Part shown: positions 1 to 14,510 of the stretch, one piece after another
Position numbering within the stretch: the first letter of the stretch is position 1
How the letters are laid out: every line of letters begins with the position of its first letter
Origin: Colius striatus
Lineage: Eukaryota > Chordata > Aves > Coliiformes > Coliidae
DNA length: 64,000 bases
Assembly: GCF_028858725.1 (NCBI RefSeq)
Contig: NC_084773.1
Span: 2,036,350 to 2,100,349, forward strand
Direction: 5' to 3'
The notes under the pieces: model-generated
What the model was told of the DNA's origin: nothing
What the model saw: the letters and a program-made list of their open reading frames with translations, nothing else
Databases searched by the model: none
Translations under genes and position numbers: made by a program

Positions 1-3000
1 CACTCTTCTCTTTTCCTCTACTTCCTCTGGTCTCTTTGTCTTTTCACCTTCACATTCCTGAGACTTGTAAAACAAGCAGGACACAATTGTTTTGTGTCAG
101 GCAAAGCAAACCTGAGGCACAAGAAATTTGGGCTGAAAAACATCCAGAACTTTCCTCTATGCTATATCTCCTCTACTTGATGTGATTGTGTATACTTTTT
201 CCCATACTGGGAGGTGGTTGCCAAGATTGTTTCCAAGTCTTCAGGGTGCCCAAGTGCTGCAGTGATTTTGTTTCACTTGAGAGATTTGCTTTACTACGTA
301 TCCCCTCACTCCTGCACAGTGCTGAGCTTCTTTGAGAGGATCTGTCATTCACCTGCACTATATGGACAAGAAGATGTTAAAGGGCATTCAGTATTTTCAG
401 AAAACAACAACAACAACAAAAAAGCAGATGCAGTATCAAGTTCTCAAAGACCACCTTAAACCTGACTTTAGAGCTCACATTAGGAATCCATTCACCTGGA
501 AATCATTGGAAGAGGATTGGATTGATTGAGTTTGTAGATCAGGTGTGATCTGATAGCCTAGAATATCCAAGAAATAAAGATTCAAATTTACCTTTCCAAA
601 CACATGATCCTGTCTTGCCTAGAAGCCCATTTCAAAATACACCATGAATGTTACTGGAGACCCTCCTGAAACTTTGGGTGCTTAGCACTGGCTGTTCCTG
701 GTGACAGTTCTCCTCTTTCTTTTCAGCTGTTGCATTAATTATTAGAGGACGAGCAACCAATGTATTAGGAAGCTTTCTTAATGTTTGTTTCTATTAGGCA
801 ACTGTGTTTGCCATGGGGATAATATGCAATCAGGGCTGGAAGAAGCCGCAGTGTTTGCAATCTGTGGATGGATGAGGTGAACTTTTTCAGTGGGTACACC
901 CAAGAACAGAAGGAGAAAGGGTGTACAGGGCAGACTTCTCATTTAAGTGTCATCCTGGTATTCAAATGTGGGAAATTGCTCCTTTAGCAGAAAATACAAA
1001 ACACCTGTAACAGGCTGAATGGAGCAACAGATCTCATGTGATCAGCTGCTGCTGCTAATGTAACTAGTACTATGCCAGCCCTATAAACAACCTGGTTGTT
1101 TATTACTTTCAAAGAGAAGTGCTTATTCTATAGATATGTTTGTACTGTTCTCATTAGCAAAAGTGTAGCCAGTGAAAGAAACAGCTCACTATGTACATGT
1201 CCTCTCCAACGTCCTGTGATAACAGGAGCTGCAGGTTAATTATGTTTCATCAACATATTTCCTTCATTCAGCTTAAATGTGTTGGGTTTTTTCCATTTCA
1301 CTGGTAACAGTATTTTCAGACCTGGAGCTGCCAACAAAGCCTGCAAAACCCCACCTTTGAGACAACAAACAGACTAACTGTATGTTTAACTACCTGTCTG
1401 AATGTGCAATTCACAGACTTGCTCATAAAAGCAAGAGATGTGGCAGAAGCACAGGGCTACACCTGCTATTGTACAACAGCATCTTGTTACACAAAGTTTT
1501 GTACGTTTGACTTCAAATAAACTGAATTCAGAAAAAGGGAAATGGTACAAATGCTCCTCTACAGCAGTTACTCTTTCAGATGCCTCGACCACCAGCTTGG
1601 ATTTTTTCCCTTCATTCTGTCAAGAATACCTCAAGGCTCTCAGCTCCTGCCTTGCAACAGGAGGATGGATTAAATCTCTCAGCTCCTTCCAGCACTATTC
1701 TTCTGTTTCTCTGTTTCCAAATGTGATATTCACATTTTTCTCCAACCCCTCCACCCAGCTTTCTTGAAATGGCAAGATCTAACCTTGATATCCCAAGTGC
1801 TCTTTACTGCTGCTTTGAATTGCTCTTCTTCAGAGCTGAGAACAACTTGATCATCCACTTTATCCAGAGTAAAAATTGAACACCACTTAAAACACAGTCT
1901 TGCCTTAAATCCTTTCTTTTACTCAATTTTCCTTGTCATTTCTCTTCTAAATTAAGAGAAAATATGACAAAGGCACACCCTGGACTTGTTCAGCAGAGGC
2001 TGAATCTATGAACTACCATAGATTTTCCTTGATCTAGATGATAGATTTCAAAAGTCAAAGAAAGAAAATACAACTATAAGACAGAAATCATTCTTCTGCC
2101 TCGATGCTCTCAGTAATTGGTTGCTGAAGCAAATCAAAGACATCAGTTTTTCAGCACAGCTTTTTCCCCTGTTATCAGCTGTCTGAGAAATGTGTGCAAT
2201 AACCTATAGCTGAAGTGAGCCTCCAATCTCACCATCAGCATTTGCAGTTGCTCCCAGAAAATATAATGACGTTTCATTATTGCTCCCACATTGCCCTGAG
2301 GTCTGTTACAGAATGTACTGGGACTACACACCACTGGCCAAGCTGTAACAGCAAGAAGCAGGTGGAAAAAATAAAATACTGCTTTAATTTCCTGACATAC
2401 ACTAACCTTTTACTATACCCAAAGCAAGGAAGGATTATAAACAAGATCTTACTTTTTGTTTGTCACTTGATTGATGAACTGCTTGAGTAATTCTCACTAC
2501 ATGTATTTAAACCATATTTTTTCCCTGCCACAACATGCTCTTGGATTTCTTCTCTGGGAACTTGTGTTTACAGAGCTTTGCAAAGCATAAGTGCTGTAGC
2601 TGAGTTTGCAAAATTCCTTGGCTTGCTTGTGTAGGATTGGGCATATAGACAAAATACTGGAGTGACAATCTGCAAGCAGAACACCACTGCTTCAATTCCT
2701 GCCAAATTGATAGCAGTGCTTCACTGCCAGATGATAAAGAAATGAAGCAATTATCAGCAAGAGAACTTTGTGACTTACAGACTGTACTGATGTCTGATTA
2801 TTACTCCAGTTGGGGAATACAGAAGTGGGTAAATGTGTAACTACAGCAGAATCAAACCAAACCACTTGGCACTAGCTTGGAGAAGCTGGCCATCTAGAAG
2901 GAGTCAGTGACTGATTAACTGAAGAGCAAATGCTGTGTTAAGGCAGATAGCACAGAGGGAAGAGAATGGCCTCTTTCTATGTTTTTGCCTGCACTGTGCA

Positions 3001-5140
3001 GCTCTACATTTACTAAGGTCAGTCATGGTCTTGTGTCTGTTTTGAAAGGAGCAATGTAGCATTATCAAAACAACCCCAACAACAACCAACCAACCAAACC
3101 AAAAAGCAAAAAAACCCCAAGCCAGTGGTTGTTTCCAATAGGTGATCCAGTGTGTGCACACACATGGCAACATACCTCCCTTCATCAGTAGTTTTAACAG
3201 AGAACAAGGTGAACACTCAGAGCAAAAGGCTGCTTGGACCTTGTATCCACACAGCATTTCACCTCTGGTTAACTAACCGACAATTAACTCAAAGTAGATA
3301 ATCCCCTTATAAAACGTAGCCTGGACACTCCCCAGACATTTGTTCCAGACAAATACATACACTTTTCTCCTGTTCTGACCCTGTTTGGCAGTAGGATACC
3401 AACCCCACACACATCTATTGTAAGGAATCTCAACCCAATTGCTCAGAAGTGCAAGGTGCAGGCAGCTTGTCTCAGGCACAGCAGTCTCTCTTCCCAGTCC
3501 AAGAAAGAGTGTACGTTGTATTATTTCACAGATTGCTTCCCTGAGCCAAACTCATGAGGGAGAATTTCTCTCCATCAAAACATGAGTTGTTGTTGGGGTC
3601 AGAAAAACACAGTGAAACAGAAGCACTTTTAATAAAGAGAAAAAGAAATGCTGCTTTTATTCCCTGTTAGAAAAAGTTGTGCTCCTTGAGGGATGGAGGA
3701 TTCTGTGACAAATGTTCTCATTCCTCTTTTATTTTTAATCCAAATTCCCAGCTGTAATTGGCCTCAGGTCACATGCTATTTGTTCTGCCTGAACATCCTC
3801 AGATGATAGCAGAAGTCATTGTGAGTCATTTTCTCAGAAAGAGAGGCTGCATCTCATATTCTTCTGCAAGCCAGTCAGAGCGAGGGGAAATGCTCTCAAA
3901 CACAGCAACACCAGAGAATTCCCTTTATGCTTTCTGTGTACAGAGAGGCTATTTACACATCTCCTTTCCCCACACATTAGTCAGTGGAGATTAATGGGGC
4001 AGAGGCCTTGCCTGGTGGCTCACAATGACAAGGTTGTCCTGACATCAGAGGAAGGGATAGCAGAGCCTGGGCTCACAGACAGCAGAGGCAGCATGGCAGC
4101 CCTTGGTGAGAAAGGGTTGGAAATCACTCCTGCTGAAGTGGTTTGTAAGAAGCAGAATCACATGCAAAGATTTACCACTGTCCTCCTGAAATCTCAGCAG
4201 CATTTGGATAAACTGGCTTTGAAAGTACTGATCAATGGACTCACATTTCTGACCTGCTCTCTGCAACTGTCTTGTCTTTTGACTGATCATTTTCACTCTC
4301 AGTTGCTTCAGCAAGCAGCTAGATGATGTCTCAACATCTTAAATGAGCTAAGCTGCTCTGATTCCTGGACTTCTATTCCTGCCTCCTTGTCTTGGAGGCC
4401 TGTGAAGTTTTGGTGATTGATCACTGAGTTTCACTTTGTTTTACAGCTGCCTCCAGGCAGGAAAAGCCTCTCCAGATATTCAAAAGTGAGTTCCACTGAA
4501 TTATGGCTGTACATCACTCCCCTGTTCATGAAGATGAGAACAGTATAATTTACTCCATTAAATATCTGCTGGTTTTCCTAGTTTAACAAAATGATGCCTC
4601 ATTTTAAACTACTTGTATTCTCCACTCTGTCTCTGAGCCAACACCCTTTCCTGCAACCAGGGCTCCAAGGTACAGAATCCTTCACGTTAAAGCATTTGTC
4701 TCTTGGCCCCTAGTCTGCACCAGTGTTGATAAGGATGCCTTCTGCAATGATAGGGGAGCCACAGGGTGTATTTTCAGCCTAGTCCTGGAAGTGGCCACAC
4801 ACGTACTGCCACAGCTCATACGCAGACCTCTCTGGTTTTCCCTTTGTGACTGGAAGCTATATCTTTGACAGAGAGATTCTACATACCTCATATACCAAGT
4901 TGAATACCCCAGCTCTACCCCACAGTCACCCAGGAACTTGGGATGTTTGATAGAAGGCTTTTTATTTCATTTCCACAAGCAGTGACTCTATGAAACGCAG
5001 CAGGTAGGATCAGCAGCCTGATTCATCTGCTGCCTCTGTCCCATTCCCCTGAGGTGTCAGAAAGAATGGCTGGATTTATGGATCCTACTAGGGCTTTGTT
5101 TTACATGTTTATTTCCTCCTCTGTTTATACATACAAGATA
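1..5140. other. Intergenic sequence, no gene recognised
   Basis: AT-rich, non-repetitive sequence with only short chance reading frames and none resembling a known protein. A small (CAA)n run lies near 403-420. By conserved synteny PPARG should lie further left, but I did not recognise its last coding exon or 3' end here. Confidence 0.6.
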
Positions 5141-5578
5141 AATCATAGAATCACAGAATGGTGGGGTGGGCAGGGCCCTGCAGAGCTGCTCCAGCCCCAG
5201 CCCCTGCTCAAGCAGGTTCCCCTGGCTCAGGGGGCACAGGGACGTGTCCAGGTGGGGTTGGAAACCTCCTGAGAAGGAGCCTCCACACCCTCCCTGGGCA
5301 GCTTGGGCCAGGGCTCCCTCACCTCAGCACCAAAGGAGTTTCTCCTTGTGTTTAAGGGGAACCCTTTGTATTCCAGCTTATTTCCATTATTCCTTGCCCT
5401 GTCACTGGACACTAGAGAGGAAAGTGTCACCCCATCCTCCTGCCATCAACCCTTTAGGTACTTAGAAGGTAAGATCCCCTCTCAGCCTTCTCTTCTCCAG
5501 ACTAAACACCTCCAGATTCTGCAGCCTTTCCTCACAAGAAAGATGTTCAAGTCCTCTCACCATCTTTGTAGCCCTGAC
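5141..5578 (-). mobile_element. CR1 LINE, 5'-truncated 3' fragment
   Basis: The left edge carries the CR1 terminal units TCATAGAA and TCACAGAA, so the element's 3' end points left and it lies on the minus strand. Inside are the usual CR1 3' region landmarks: the 'leading to ten-codon' block CTCCACACCCTCCCTGGGCA, a CCTTGCCCTGTCACTGGACA block, and a right end at the CTCACAAGAAAGATG block. It is 5'-truncated, as most avian CR1s are. Confidence 0.93.
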
Positions 5579-8500
5579 TAAATCAGCTTTCTGGAGGGTT
5601 AAATCTGTTTACCCTCAGATTGGTACTATTCTGGCAGCAAGACTGTGAGTAGCTGTTTGTGAAGTCACTCATATCCACAGAGTGGCCTAGAAAGCCACTT
5701 CCAGAGGTCCATGTTAACTCAGCACTTGTAATCCTTCATTCCTTATCTTTGCTGAGATCATTGGCAACAGGGCTTACTGGCTGACTGGTTCCTTTTCTAT
5801 GTGCACAGGACTAAACCCAATTTGTTTCCTGTACATTGCTATGAAAGACATCTAGCTTCTGTCCATATTTCACTACCTTTGCATCATTCAATGGTTTTGC
5901 TGGTGTATACAGAAGCTTGTGTGGTTTGTGTTTGATACAAAAGGGTTTCTCAAGAAATATAACACTTGTATAAAGCAAAACCAGCCCCTGATTCATGATA
6001 CAAGGGTCGAGAGTGCTAGCAGTAGCAGACTTTATAACATTAGGATGAAGTTCTGGAATCATTGTCATTTAACACAGGGCTATTTCTGAACTCTTTTTTG
6101 TCAATTAGCACAGGCAGTGCTGCATTTAGCAGCTTACCAGGCTCGTGGGAACCACAGACATTTGCACCAGCACCAAATTTGGACCCTGAAGTTTCATACA
6201 CTGGAAGCTGTAGATAATACCATAGCTGAGCTGCTGCTGATTATAGATAATTACACATTGGCTGGATAATTTCAATAGCAATCTCTGAGCTTTCACAGGA
6301 GAAGAAATGGAATCATTTCTTGTCTGAGCAAACGATGTCTATTTGCATGCAACTGTGTTAAAGGGTAGCTTTGCATCCAAATTAGTCACTTGAATACAGC
6401 CTGGACAATGAGGCAATGTATGGCAGGATGCTAACTGAGGGAACAGAATGACAAATCTCTTTCCTGTATGTTTTACCCAGCACTTTAAATACACAGAATG
6501 TAAGTCATCTTGCACTTCTAAAGAGTACAGGCAAAGAAATTGCTGTATTCTGATTAGCCATAGGAGAAGATTCTCTTTTGCAACTGGACCATGTCAAGTA
6601 CTGTACCTAGAAATTAAAACTAATCTTTTAGAAGCACTTCTGTAAGTCAGAGCTGCTCACTAACAATGTGCTGGGTCTTGTCAGCACAGGGGTGACTCAG
6701 CATACCATCACCTCACAGCATCAGGATGTAAAGAGAGGAAGAGACGGGGGCAAAACCCACATGGATGGCAGATGACAGACTTCTGCAGAAACATTTGCTT
6801 CTGGTCACATAAACGTGTGGGTCAGCATGTGCCTAAACATTTATGACAAAAGAATGCTTCTCCTATGTTGATTCTGAAACCTGCTACAGAATCAGTGTTG
6901 GTGCAGAATCCTCCTGGATGGAGGTGGAAAGTTTGCACAGGAAAATCCTAAAACATTCAATGTTGTTCTAAAACACACTTAGATTTCAACAGAGATTGTG
7001 CATTAAATAATACCCACATTATATCTGATCTGCTTATGCCAAAGTGGGGAAAAAACAGAGATTGTGCATTAAATAATGCTCACATTATAACTGATCTGCT
7101 TATGCCAAAGTGGGGGAAAAAAGGTTGAAGTCAGATGGTTTGTTCCTTTCTGTGCACGGGAGGGAGAACGGGGCAAATACTGACAGCAGAGAGCTTTGGG
7201 AGGGAGCAGAGAGGAGCAGGGGAACTTGTGCTCCTGCTACATCTATTGTCAAGCTCTGGGAGCCCTAGTTTGTGTCATTTTGCAAGCTCTGATTTCTACT
7301 GTAGCCTTTAATTCAAATTCTTGGTGAATCCTGATCTCAGTAGCCAAAAAAAACTCCAGGGACGCTCTTGGAATAATCCTCAGGCTGTAGAAAACTAAAG
7401 GATAATTCTTGGCAGCATGCTACTGTACTTTCAGAGAGCCTTTCCAATATGCAAGGTTTAATAAAGACAGCAAAACCAACATATATTCCTCTTCCTTCAA
7501 ATAATATACCTCTGCATCTCTTTATAACAACTCCTTTATTCCCAGAGTGATGAGGCTGTCACATAAATCACACGCGTACAACAAGTAGGATTAATTATAG
7601 CTCCAGAAATATGCTCGCCCACATTCCCACCCCTCCACAGCCCACAAACTCCTGTGGCAATTAAACTATGTGGATTATGGGTTGCTTCCCTAGGGTCACT
7701 GGAAAGCTAAGGACAGATGCTTGGAATCCTCTTGCTGTCAGTAACGCTGCTGCTCTCTTAGACACTAATACCAAATAAATAAATAATCTAGGGCCAAGTT
7801 GGTTTTACTCAATGTTGAAACCTCAGGTTGATGCAACAGGACCTTGCAGTGCTGCAATAGGGCTGTGTTGGAAAAAGGCAACAAAAGTTTCACCTCATGT
7901 GAGTACCAGACAAAGCCACATGAAGTAGCAGACCTTTAGTGCAACTCCGAAATGGGAAGATGTTTGTTGTAGGTTTGCCCTGGCTGCCCTTCACTCATCT
8001 TCAAAGTAACAGGAGTGAAGTACCATTACCAAGTGCTCTGTGTTAAGATGTTAGAGAGCATTCATATAGGGAGAGGCACAATGTAGTGTAGTTGTAAATG
8101 CTACTGGAAATAATGGAACAAATCAAGGAAAATCAAAAGACCATAATGGAAGAATGGTTTTTCCCTGGTAAGTTCCATGTCTTGGGAGCAAATTTACCCT
8201 AATATTTAGAGTCAGCCTTAAAGTCACCTTAATCTTCACAGGGTGACTCTTTCCTACCTAAGAGTCTTTCAAAACCAAGGAATACTCTCATGGAGGACTA
8301 GAATGTGGCAAACTGGAGGGAAGTCTTGATTTTTGCCCATCTTCTTTCTCATTTTTCTTGCTACTCTTTTCTCTGTCCTCTGAAAATTCTCCCCTTTCTG
8401 GCAGCCATGTGAATCAATGCCTCTGAGCCAGGAAAGCTAAAGGAGACACAAGGCTGCAAGCTTAGGGAATACACACTCTAGCCATGACTGCCTGCCTGGG

Positions 8501-11500
8501 CCACATCATTACAGGGAAGAAGGGAGCAGATCCCAAAAATGTTGAGGAACACTGAATGTCTGATTATCTCTTTGTGATGAGGAGCAATTCTAGGATTTAT
8601 TTTGCAGGTTATTGCTCTTGCTTTATGGGAATTTCAGCAATTTCAATCAAAGGAATATGCAGTTGTTGCTGTGGATTTTCCAGCCTTGAAACAAGTTTTA
8701 GAACATTGCATGAAGGCAGATTGGGAGATGACTCAGATAGGCTTTGCTTTCCAACACAAAGTTCTGTGTGATTCTCTGCTTTCCTAGAATGGAGGAGTTT
8801 ATTTGAAGTTCCTCAGAAAATTGACTTACTTAAAATCAATGATCAGTAGAGACCTAAAGCTAGGTTAAATAAAATGCTGGCAGTTTTACTGCAGCAAACA
8901 ATTCTGTGCAGGCAACCAAAACTGTGCATTTTACCCCTTGCTCTTCTTTTCATGGTTGTGAACATTGTAGTGCTGGTTTTGTAAAAATTAAGGTTCTGGC
9001 CATTCATGTGAAAAAACCCTCCTGGAATTAATGGTATTAACATTGTTCCTGGCCAGTTTTAACACTCATTCTACTGTGTCTGCCTTCGTTTTCTATTGCA
9101 GTTGATGAAGTGACACTTCCCCTCTCCCTGGAAGACTTTATTTTCTTTTATTGCCAATGTGAACTGACTGCTACTGAAAATTCTTCTCCCAGAAGTGGCT
9201 GGCTGCAAACAGGTGGTAAATTATGAACCCTCTTGGTTTCCATAGAGTTATATGTCCTGATAAAGTCACCAAACTATTCTACACCACAGTCAGACCCAAA
9301 TGACATTGGATCCTTTTGTTCAATGGCACTAGACAGATAGCAGTGGAGTATCTCTGGAGAAAGCTAGTGCTTTGGCACCTCCTTTTTGTTTTGGCTGTGC
9401 AATGATAAGATAAGGCTTCTGTTTTGCTTATGAAATCAGTTGCTAGCCACTACCTCCTTTCTTCACTGATAGTTAGAACCTACTAGTTCTGAACACACAC
9501 TGCCTCACAGAAATGTAATATAGATCACAACTCCTAGCTGTTTTTATTTTCAAGTAGCAGTTTGCAGCCTGAATTTAGGTATCCTAAATTTGCAAGTAGA
9601 AGTTGTTCTATCACAGGTCATAAAGTACATATGTTTAAGTTATTTAGGTACACTGACATTATTTAACTTTACAGCAATGTGACAGAGACTAAACAGTTGA
9701 GATTGCCTTGAAATTCTGATATGTGGAAGAAAAACTGGTCAAATTATCAACATGGACATTTTATGCAGAAGTCTAAATTGCAGTGATGGGCTTCAGATCC
9801 TTCCTAAGCCTAAACCTCTTCTTTAGAAAAGGAGAGGGAGAAATAACGAGAATAACATTTAACCTTTCAGCAGTTGTCCTTGGGAGGGGTCATTTCACCC
9901 ACCTCTGAAAAGATTGCACGTGTGCAAGTAGGAGAGAAGCAGAGCTGACCCCAGGCCACATATCCAACCCCAGCTCAGTTTGTATGACAGACTCTGAATG
10001 GCAGATGTTCTGCTGCATCCATGGCTTCAAAGCCCATATCAAGAAGAGAGGTTCTTTCCTCTGAAACCTAATCTAACCTGGCTAATTCCACTGTGTGTTG
10101 ACAAAGGGATTGCATTTTAAGAATGAGTTCAAACCAATGAAGTTTAGGTCTTTACTCAGCATACCATACATATTTTTTCCACAATCCTAGTTACCTTTCC
10201 AGCAAAGGCAGTAGCTTTTGCAGAAATGCCACATTTACATTGGTTTTTTTGCACCTTGCTTTGAAGCAGGAGGAAGGGTCACACTGGAATACACGCTGCC
10301 AGATTAGAGACACCTGGCATCTGGTACAGTTTAGCGATTGCTAACTGCTTTTCTGGCACGTTAGAGGATACTTGTACTTAGATTTGCCATCCATAAAAGT
10401 GTGGGAAGGTTTTGGTTAACGGAGCATGGGTTCATTTCATCTCTCAGCTCTGATTCCATGTCATGTGTTACATCAGCAACAATGGAAGGCAGAAGGCATT
10501 CATTTTCTGTGAATACTTGTCATGTATTGGTAGAACAATTCCTTGGTGATGTGAACAAATGGTGATCCTCACACCCTCTAGAACTGATGTTACATGAGCA
10601 AGCACAAGACTCCTTTTACCACATGTCAAAGAGTGGACGTTTCTACAGCTCAGAACCCGAACTTCTGCCATTACTGCTAGTTTGGAGTTGTGGAGGTGAA
10701 TGAACAGTTAAATTCTGTCCTTAAGAGCAGGTTTTCTTTAATCCACTTTTTCCAGGTCTTTCCAATTTGCTGCCACCTGCACACAAGCTGTGAGTGAGTC
10801 TTCCAATTCCTGTTGCTTACCCATGAGACCAGAGTATTATTCGTGGAGTAAGGAGGTTTATGGAGACTTTAAATATGCATTTTAGATACTTAAAAGGAGA
10901 AAATTTGCATTTAGATAGCTGCTACTGCTCCTCTGAATACAGAACCACTTTTAAATGAGTTTTTGTAAAATAAATACATTTAAAATATTTTGAAAAGGAA
11001 TTATAAGAAATAATAAGCCTTAAATAACAGTACCATTCTCTATTACTATCAAAGTAACTGGTTTATAAGTGGCTTCCTTCTGTTTTGCTAATAGGGACAC
11101 CGAATCAGTGAGGTGGTGTTTGCCAAGTGCATGTCAGAAGGGAGAATTAGACCCAGCATTCATATTTGTAGTCTTAACATCCTGCCTGCCTAGACCATGG
11201 TGCCTCTAAATAGCCTGCTGGAAAGGTGTCAGAAATGTGGCATTTTTGTGAAAGTCTATGGGGAAACGATATAGACCTTGCATAACAAGTCAGTTGCTGT
11301 TCTATTTATTCCAAGTATTCAAATCCAACCACGAGTCATTTTTTAATCAGACAGTGTTGACCCAAGAGATTCGTACATCCACTGCAAGAATTGATGCAAT
11401 CGTGCTACAGTCTTGCAATGATTTGTGTTAATAGTTTGTAGACCCAAGACCTTCCATCAAGATATAACACCAACATCAGGCTGTCATTGGATAACCATGC

Positions 11501-11587
11501 CATTAAGGTGCACAATATCCAGCACTCCCAAATCCTAAGGTTTTTGTGAGAACCCACAGGTATTTACCTTGCATGATTTCTGTGGCA
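5579..11587. other. Intergenic sequence, no gene recognised
   Basis: About 6 kb with no recognisable exon or transposon. The one clear structure is a two-copy 66-bp tandem duplication (6989-7122), listed separately. Open frames are all below 90 codons. Confidence 0.55.
6989..7122. repeat. 66-bp tandem duplication, two copies
   Basis: The segment starting ACAGAGATTGTGCATTAAAT at 6989 recurs at 7055, giving a period of 66 bp. The copies differ at only a few positions (for example TACCCACATT versus TGCTCACATT). Each ends in a G4 and A-run junction. The high similarity suggests a recent local duplication; no gene overlaps it. Confidence 0.93.
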
Positions 11588-11650
11588 AGCACAGACACAT
11601 AGACACACAGACACACAGACACACAGACACACAGACACACAGACACACAG
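11588..11650. repeat. (CAGACACA)n microsatellite joined to a CR1 tail
   Basis: The 8-bp unit CAGACACA repeats about seven times, with one variant (CATAGACA) near the left end. It abuts the CR1 3' terminus at about 11646, whose own tail unit reads CACAGAAT on this strand. The unit length is the same as the CR1 tail and the sequence differs at two positions. Confidence 0.9.
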
Positions 11651-11938
11651 AATGGTGGGGTTTGGAAGGGACCTTTAGAGATCATCCAGTCCAACTCTCC
11701 TGCTAAAGCAAAACCCACCCAGATCAGGTCACACAGGGATGTGTCCAGGTGGGTTTGGAAAACTGCCTGAGAAGGAGCCTCCACACCCTCCCTGAGCAGC
11801 CTGGGCCAGGGCTCCCTCACCTCAGCACTGAAATAGCTTTTCCTTAGGTTTAATGGAACTGTTTGTGTTTCAGCTTCATCCCATCACCCCTTGTCCTGTC
11901 ACTGGATACAACAGAAAAACAGTGCTGCCCCAACCTCT
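11646..11938 (-). mobile_element. CR1 LINE, 5'-truncated 3' fragment
   Basis: It begins with CACAGAATGGTGGGG, followed by the CR1 block GGACCTTTAGAGATCATCCA, and runs to a CCCCAACCTCTTGCAACAAG edge. The 3' end is on the left, so it is a minus-strand copy. It belongs to the same subfamily type as the copies at 14.5 and 19.4 kb. Confidence 0.93.
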
Positions 11939-14510
11939 TGCAACAAGGAATCATATGTGCATCTGACTTTTTCATGTGTTTGAGGACAATAGGAACATGG
12001 ATTTATGAGTATGAGAAGTTTTACTGACTACAGACATTGCAGAAACCCTTCCCCTTTTTTTGTGAACTACAAGCCTGGCAAATTTGGCTTCTGGAACACA
12101 AGATCTTTCAGGTTCCCTGCTCGTGTTCGCAAGTATAAAGTTCTAGAGGTCAGATTAGGCCCTCAAATTCATCCCTGCTACGCTTAACATCAGCAAACCA
12201 CGTCCTCAGTGACCCATCTCACTTATAGGGACTTCATCTGGGTGTAATTGAAACTCAGTGAACAATTCTGTTTGAAGTTTCAGGAGATGAACTGTAATCA
12301 GCAGTTCACTCACTTGGAGTTGTGTTTAGAGTATGAGGAGGAGTGAAAAAAAACCCCAAGTTTTTCTCTGGTCAGCTGATAAGAACAAAGTACAACTCTA
12401 CTGAAGAAGCAGCACTGTGTGCACTCTAATTTACAGAACAGACTTGCACTCAATTTAGACCAAACAGTACACTCAGTAGAGATTATGTATGGATCTCAGG
12501 GAACTTCTCCAGCACTAACCAATTCAGTCTTTCAACACTTCTGAAAGCTAGATGACATGACAGAGAATGTTCTGTTCTTTAAAAAGTTCTATTCTGTTCT
12601 TCAAGCTGACTGTATTGCTTCTTTATTGATGTGTTGATTCAAAAAGATGGGAACAGAAGAGAAAATCAGTGTCTCAGCTTAAGCTATAGATCAGTAAACA
12701 GCACTGGTGGACACACACACCTTCAAGAGCAAAGGAAAATCATTCGTGGATCTCTCAAATCAGAACAAGGTGGCAACCTGCTGAGAAAAGCTGCACAAAC
12801 AGCCTGGCAGGCATCTGAAAATCTAATCCTGTCTTTTACCAACTGGTTACTAGCTTGTCAGCTGGTGATGTTAAACATTTGCTGAGAGACTTGTTTTGAA
12901 CACTTTTATCTATCCCATATTGAGACTGATATTTTTGTTTCAGAAGGGCAGTGCCCACCACTCATCAGACTTCCAAAGGGAACAACACTAGATGACAAAC
13001 AGTTCTGCTGTTAGATTGACAGACAAGTTTATAGAGAAGGTGATGAAATTCCAGCTCCACTCTGGAGTCTCAAAGTACTGCAAAATTCAACCCCAGTGAA
13101 ATCAAAGGCACGAAGCTTAAAAACAGAAAGATGCTTTCAGCAAGAGGCCTCAGAGGGAAGGCAGCTTTATAGCCTTGCAGATGGCTACTGAGAAGCTTTT
13201 TCTAACTGAAAGTTAAGCTGAGCCACAGTGAGATGAATGAGTTGATACCCAGAGTTCAAGTGTGTGGCAGTTTATTTAGCATGCAAACACCTTGCTTTTC
13301 AGCCCACTGTCTTAATCTACACTGCTCCTGTGACTAAAAATAAACCTCCACCCACAGCAAAGAAAGTCATTTGCTGGCACTTGGACCTCATTTAAGAACT
13401 AAAAAAGAAGGAAACCTCAGTTGCATTTCTATAGAAAGCACTTAATCAGCAAACCAGAGTTCCTTTAAAACCTCAGTATGTTTAATTCTCCTTCCTTTTA
13501 CTAGGCAGCCTTCCCCTTCAAGCCTCAATAATTCGTTTCCCAACAAAAGACAGAAATACTTTTAGAACAGCTTTTACTAATGTTTACTGTGGCATATGAT
13601 GCTTATAAAATCTTTTTAATATGTAACCATTTAACTTCTCTTGGCAAGATAAATTCATGGTGATACACATATTTTGTAAATACCACACTAACTTAGCATC
13701 TGAGTCAGAACGGATTCTAACAGAAAACACCATTAGAATGACACTTGGGTTTGCAAATGCAGTAAGGTATATCAAGCAAAAAAAAACTGGGGATGAACTA
13801 GAGTTGAGAGTTCAGTGTGTTCTTTATGGTACAGATGGCAACTGTGTGCCCTGAACTTCTGTGAGGGTATTTCTGAGGTCATCAGCTATCCCGTGGGGGA
13901 AGTGAGTCAGCAAAAGCGTAAGTGATTTCAACACCTTTGTTATAAATTCCATAGATTAGTAATATGAACTTTACAAAAGTTTTGCTAATTTGGGACCTGT
14001 GAGACTTTCCACTGAGTAACTTTAGCTTTAAAGATTCATATGCTGCCACAATGTTTTTATTAAAGCAGCGTTAAGGATTCGAGCAGGAGTAAAGATCTTA
14101 CTTTGCTGCTCTGGGGCTGCATTTGAAAACAGTCCCTGCCCTAGAAAAGGTTAAGGCAAGACACAAGCAGCTATTAAAAGCTAAACAAATGAAAAACTTT
14201 AAGGATTAGAATGCTTTGAATATTGAGTCAGAAATATACAGCTATTTACAGCACAATTTAAACGTTTTTACAAAGGTGGCTTTATCTAAAAGGCTTGTAT
14301 CAGTAGGCAATGTCAACTGGAAAACTTAGACCCCAAGCTGAAAGGTAAGCTAAAGAAGCAGTTTTCAGGAAAAAGGTATCACAGACCTCTAGGATCTGGT
14401 AAAAGAGTAAGGAGAGCATGTGAGTTTTGAACTGTAACATGCTTTGGGAATAAGGACAGAAATTTAGACCTGAAGGCTAAGGAGAATTATGTTTTCAGCC
14501 ATCAATAATA
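11939..14510. other. Intergenic sequence, no gene recognised
   Basis: AT-rich single-copy DNA. No exon with a flanking splice signal and known protein match was seen, and no repeat was recognised. Confidence 0.55.

Noticed and set aside
1-5140. 3' end of PPARG, expected from synteny
   Set aside because: No frame on either strand resembles the PPARG C-terminus. It presumably ends before the window.
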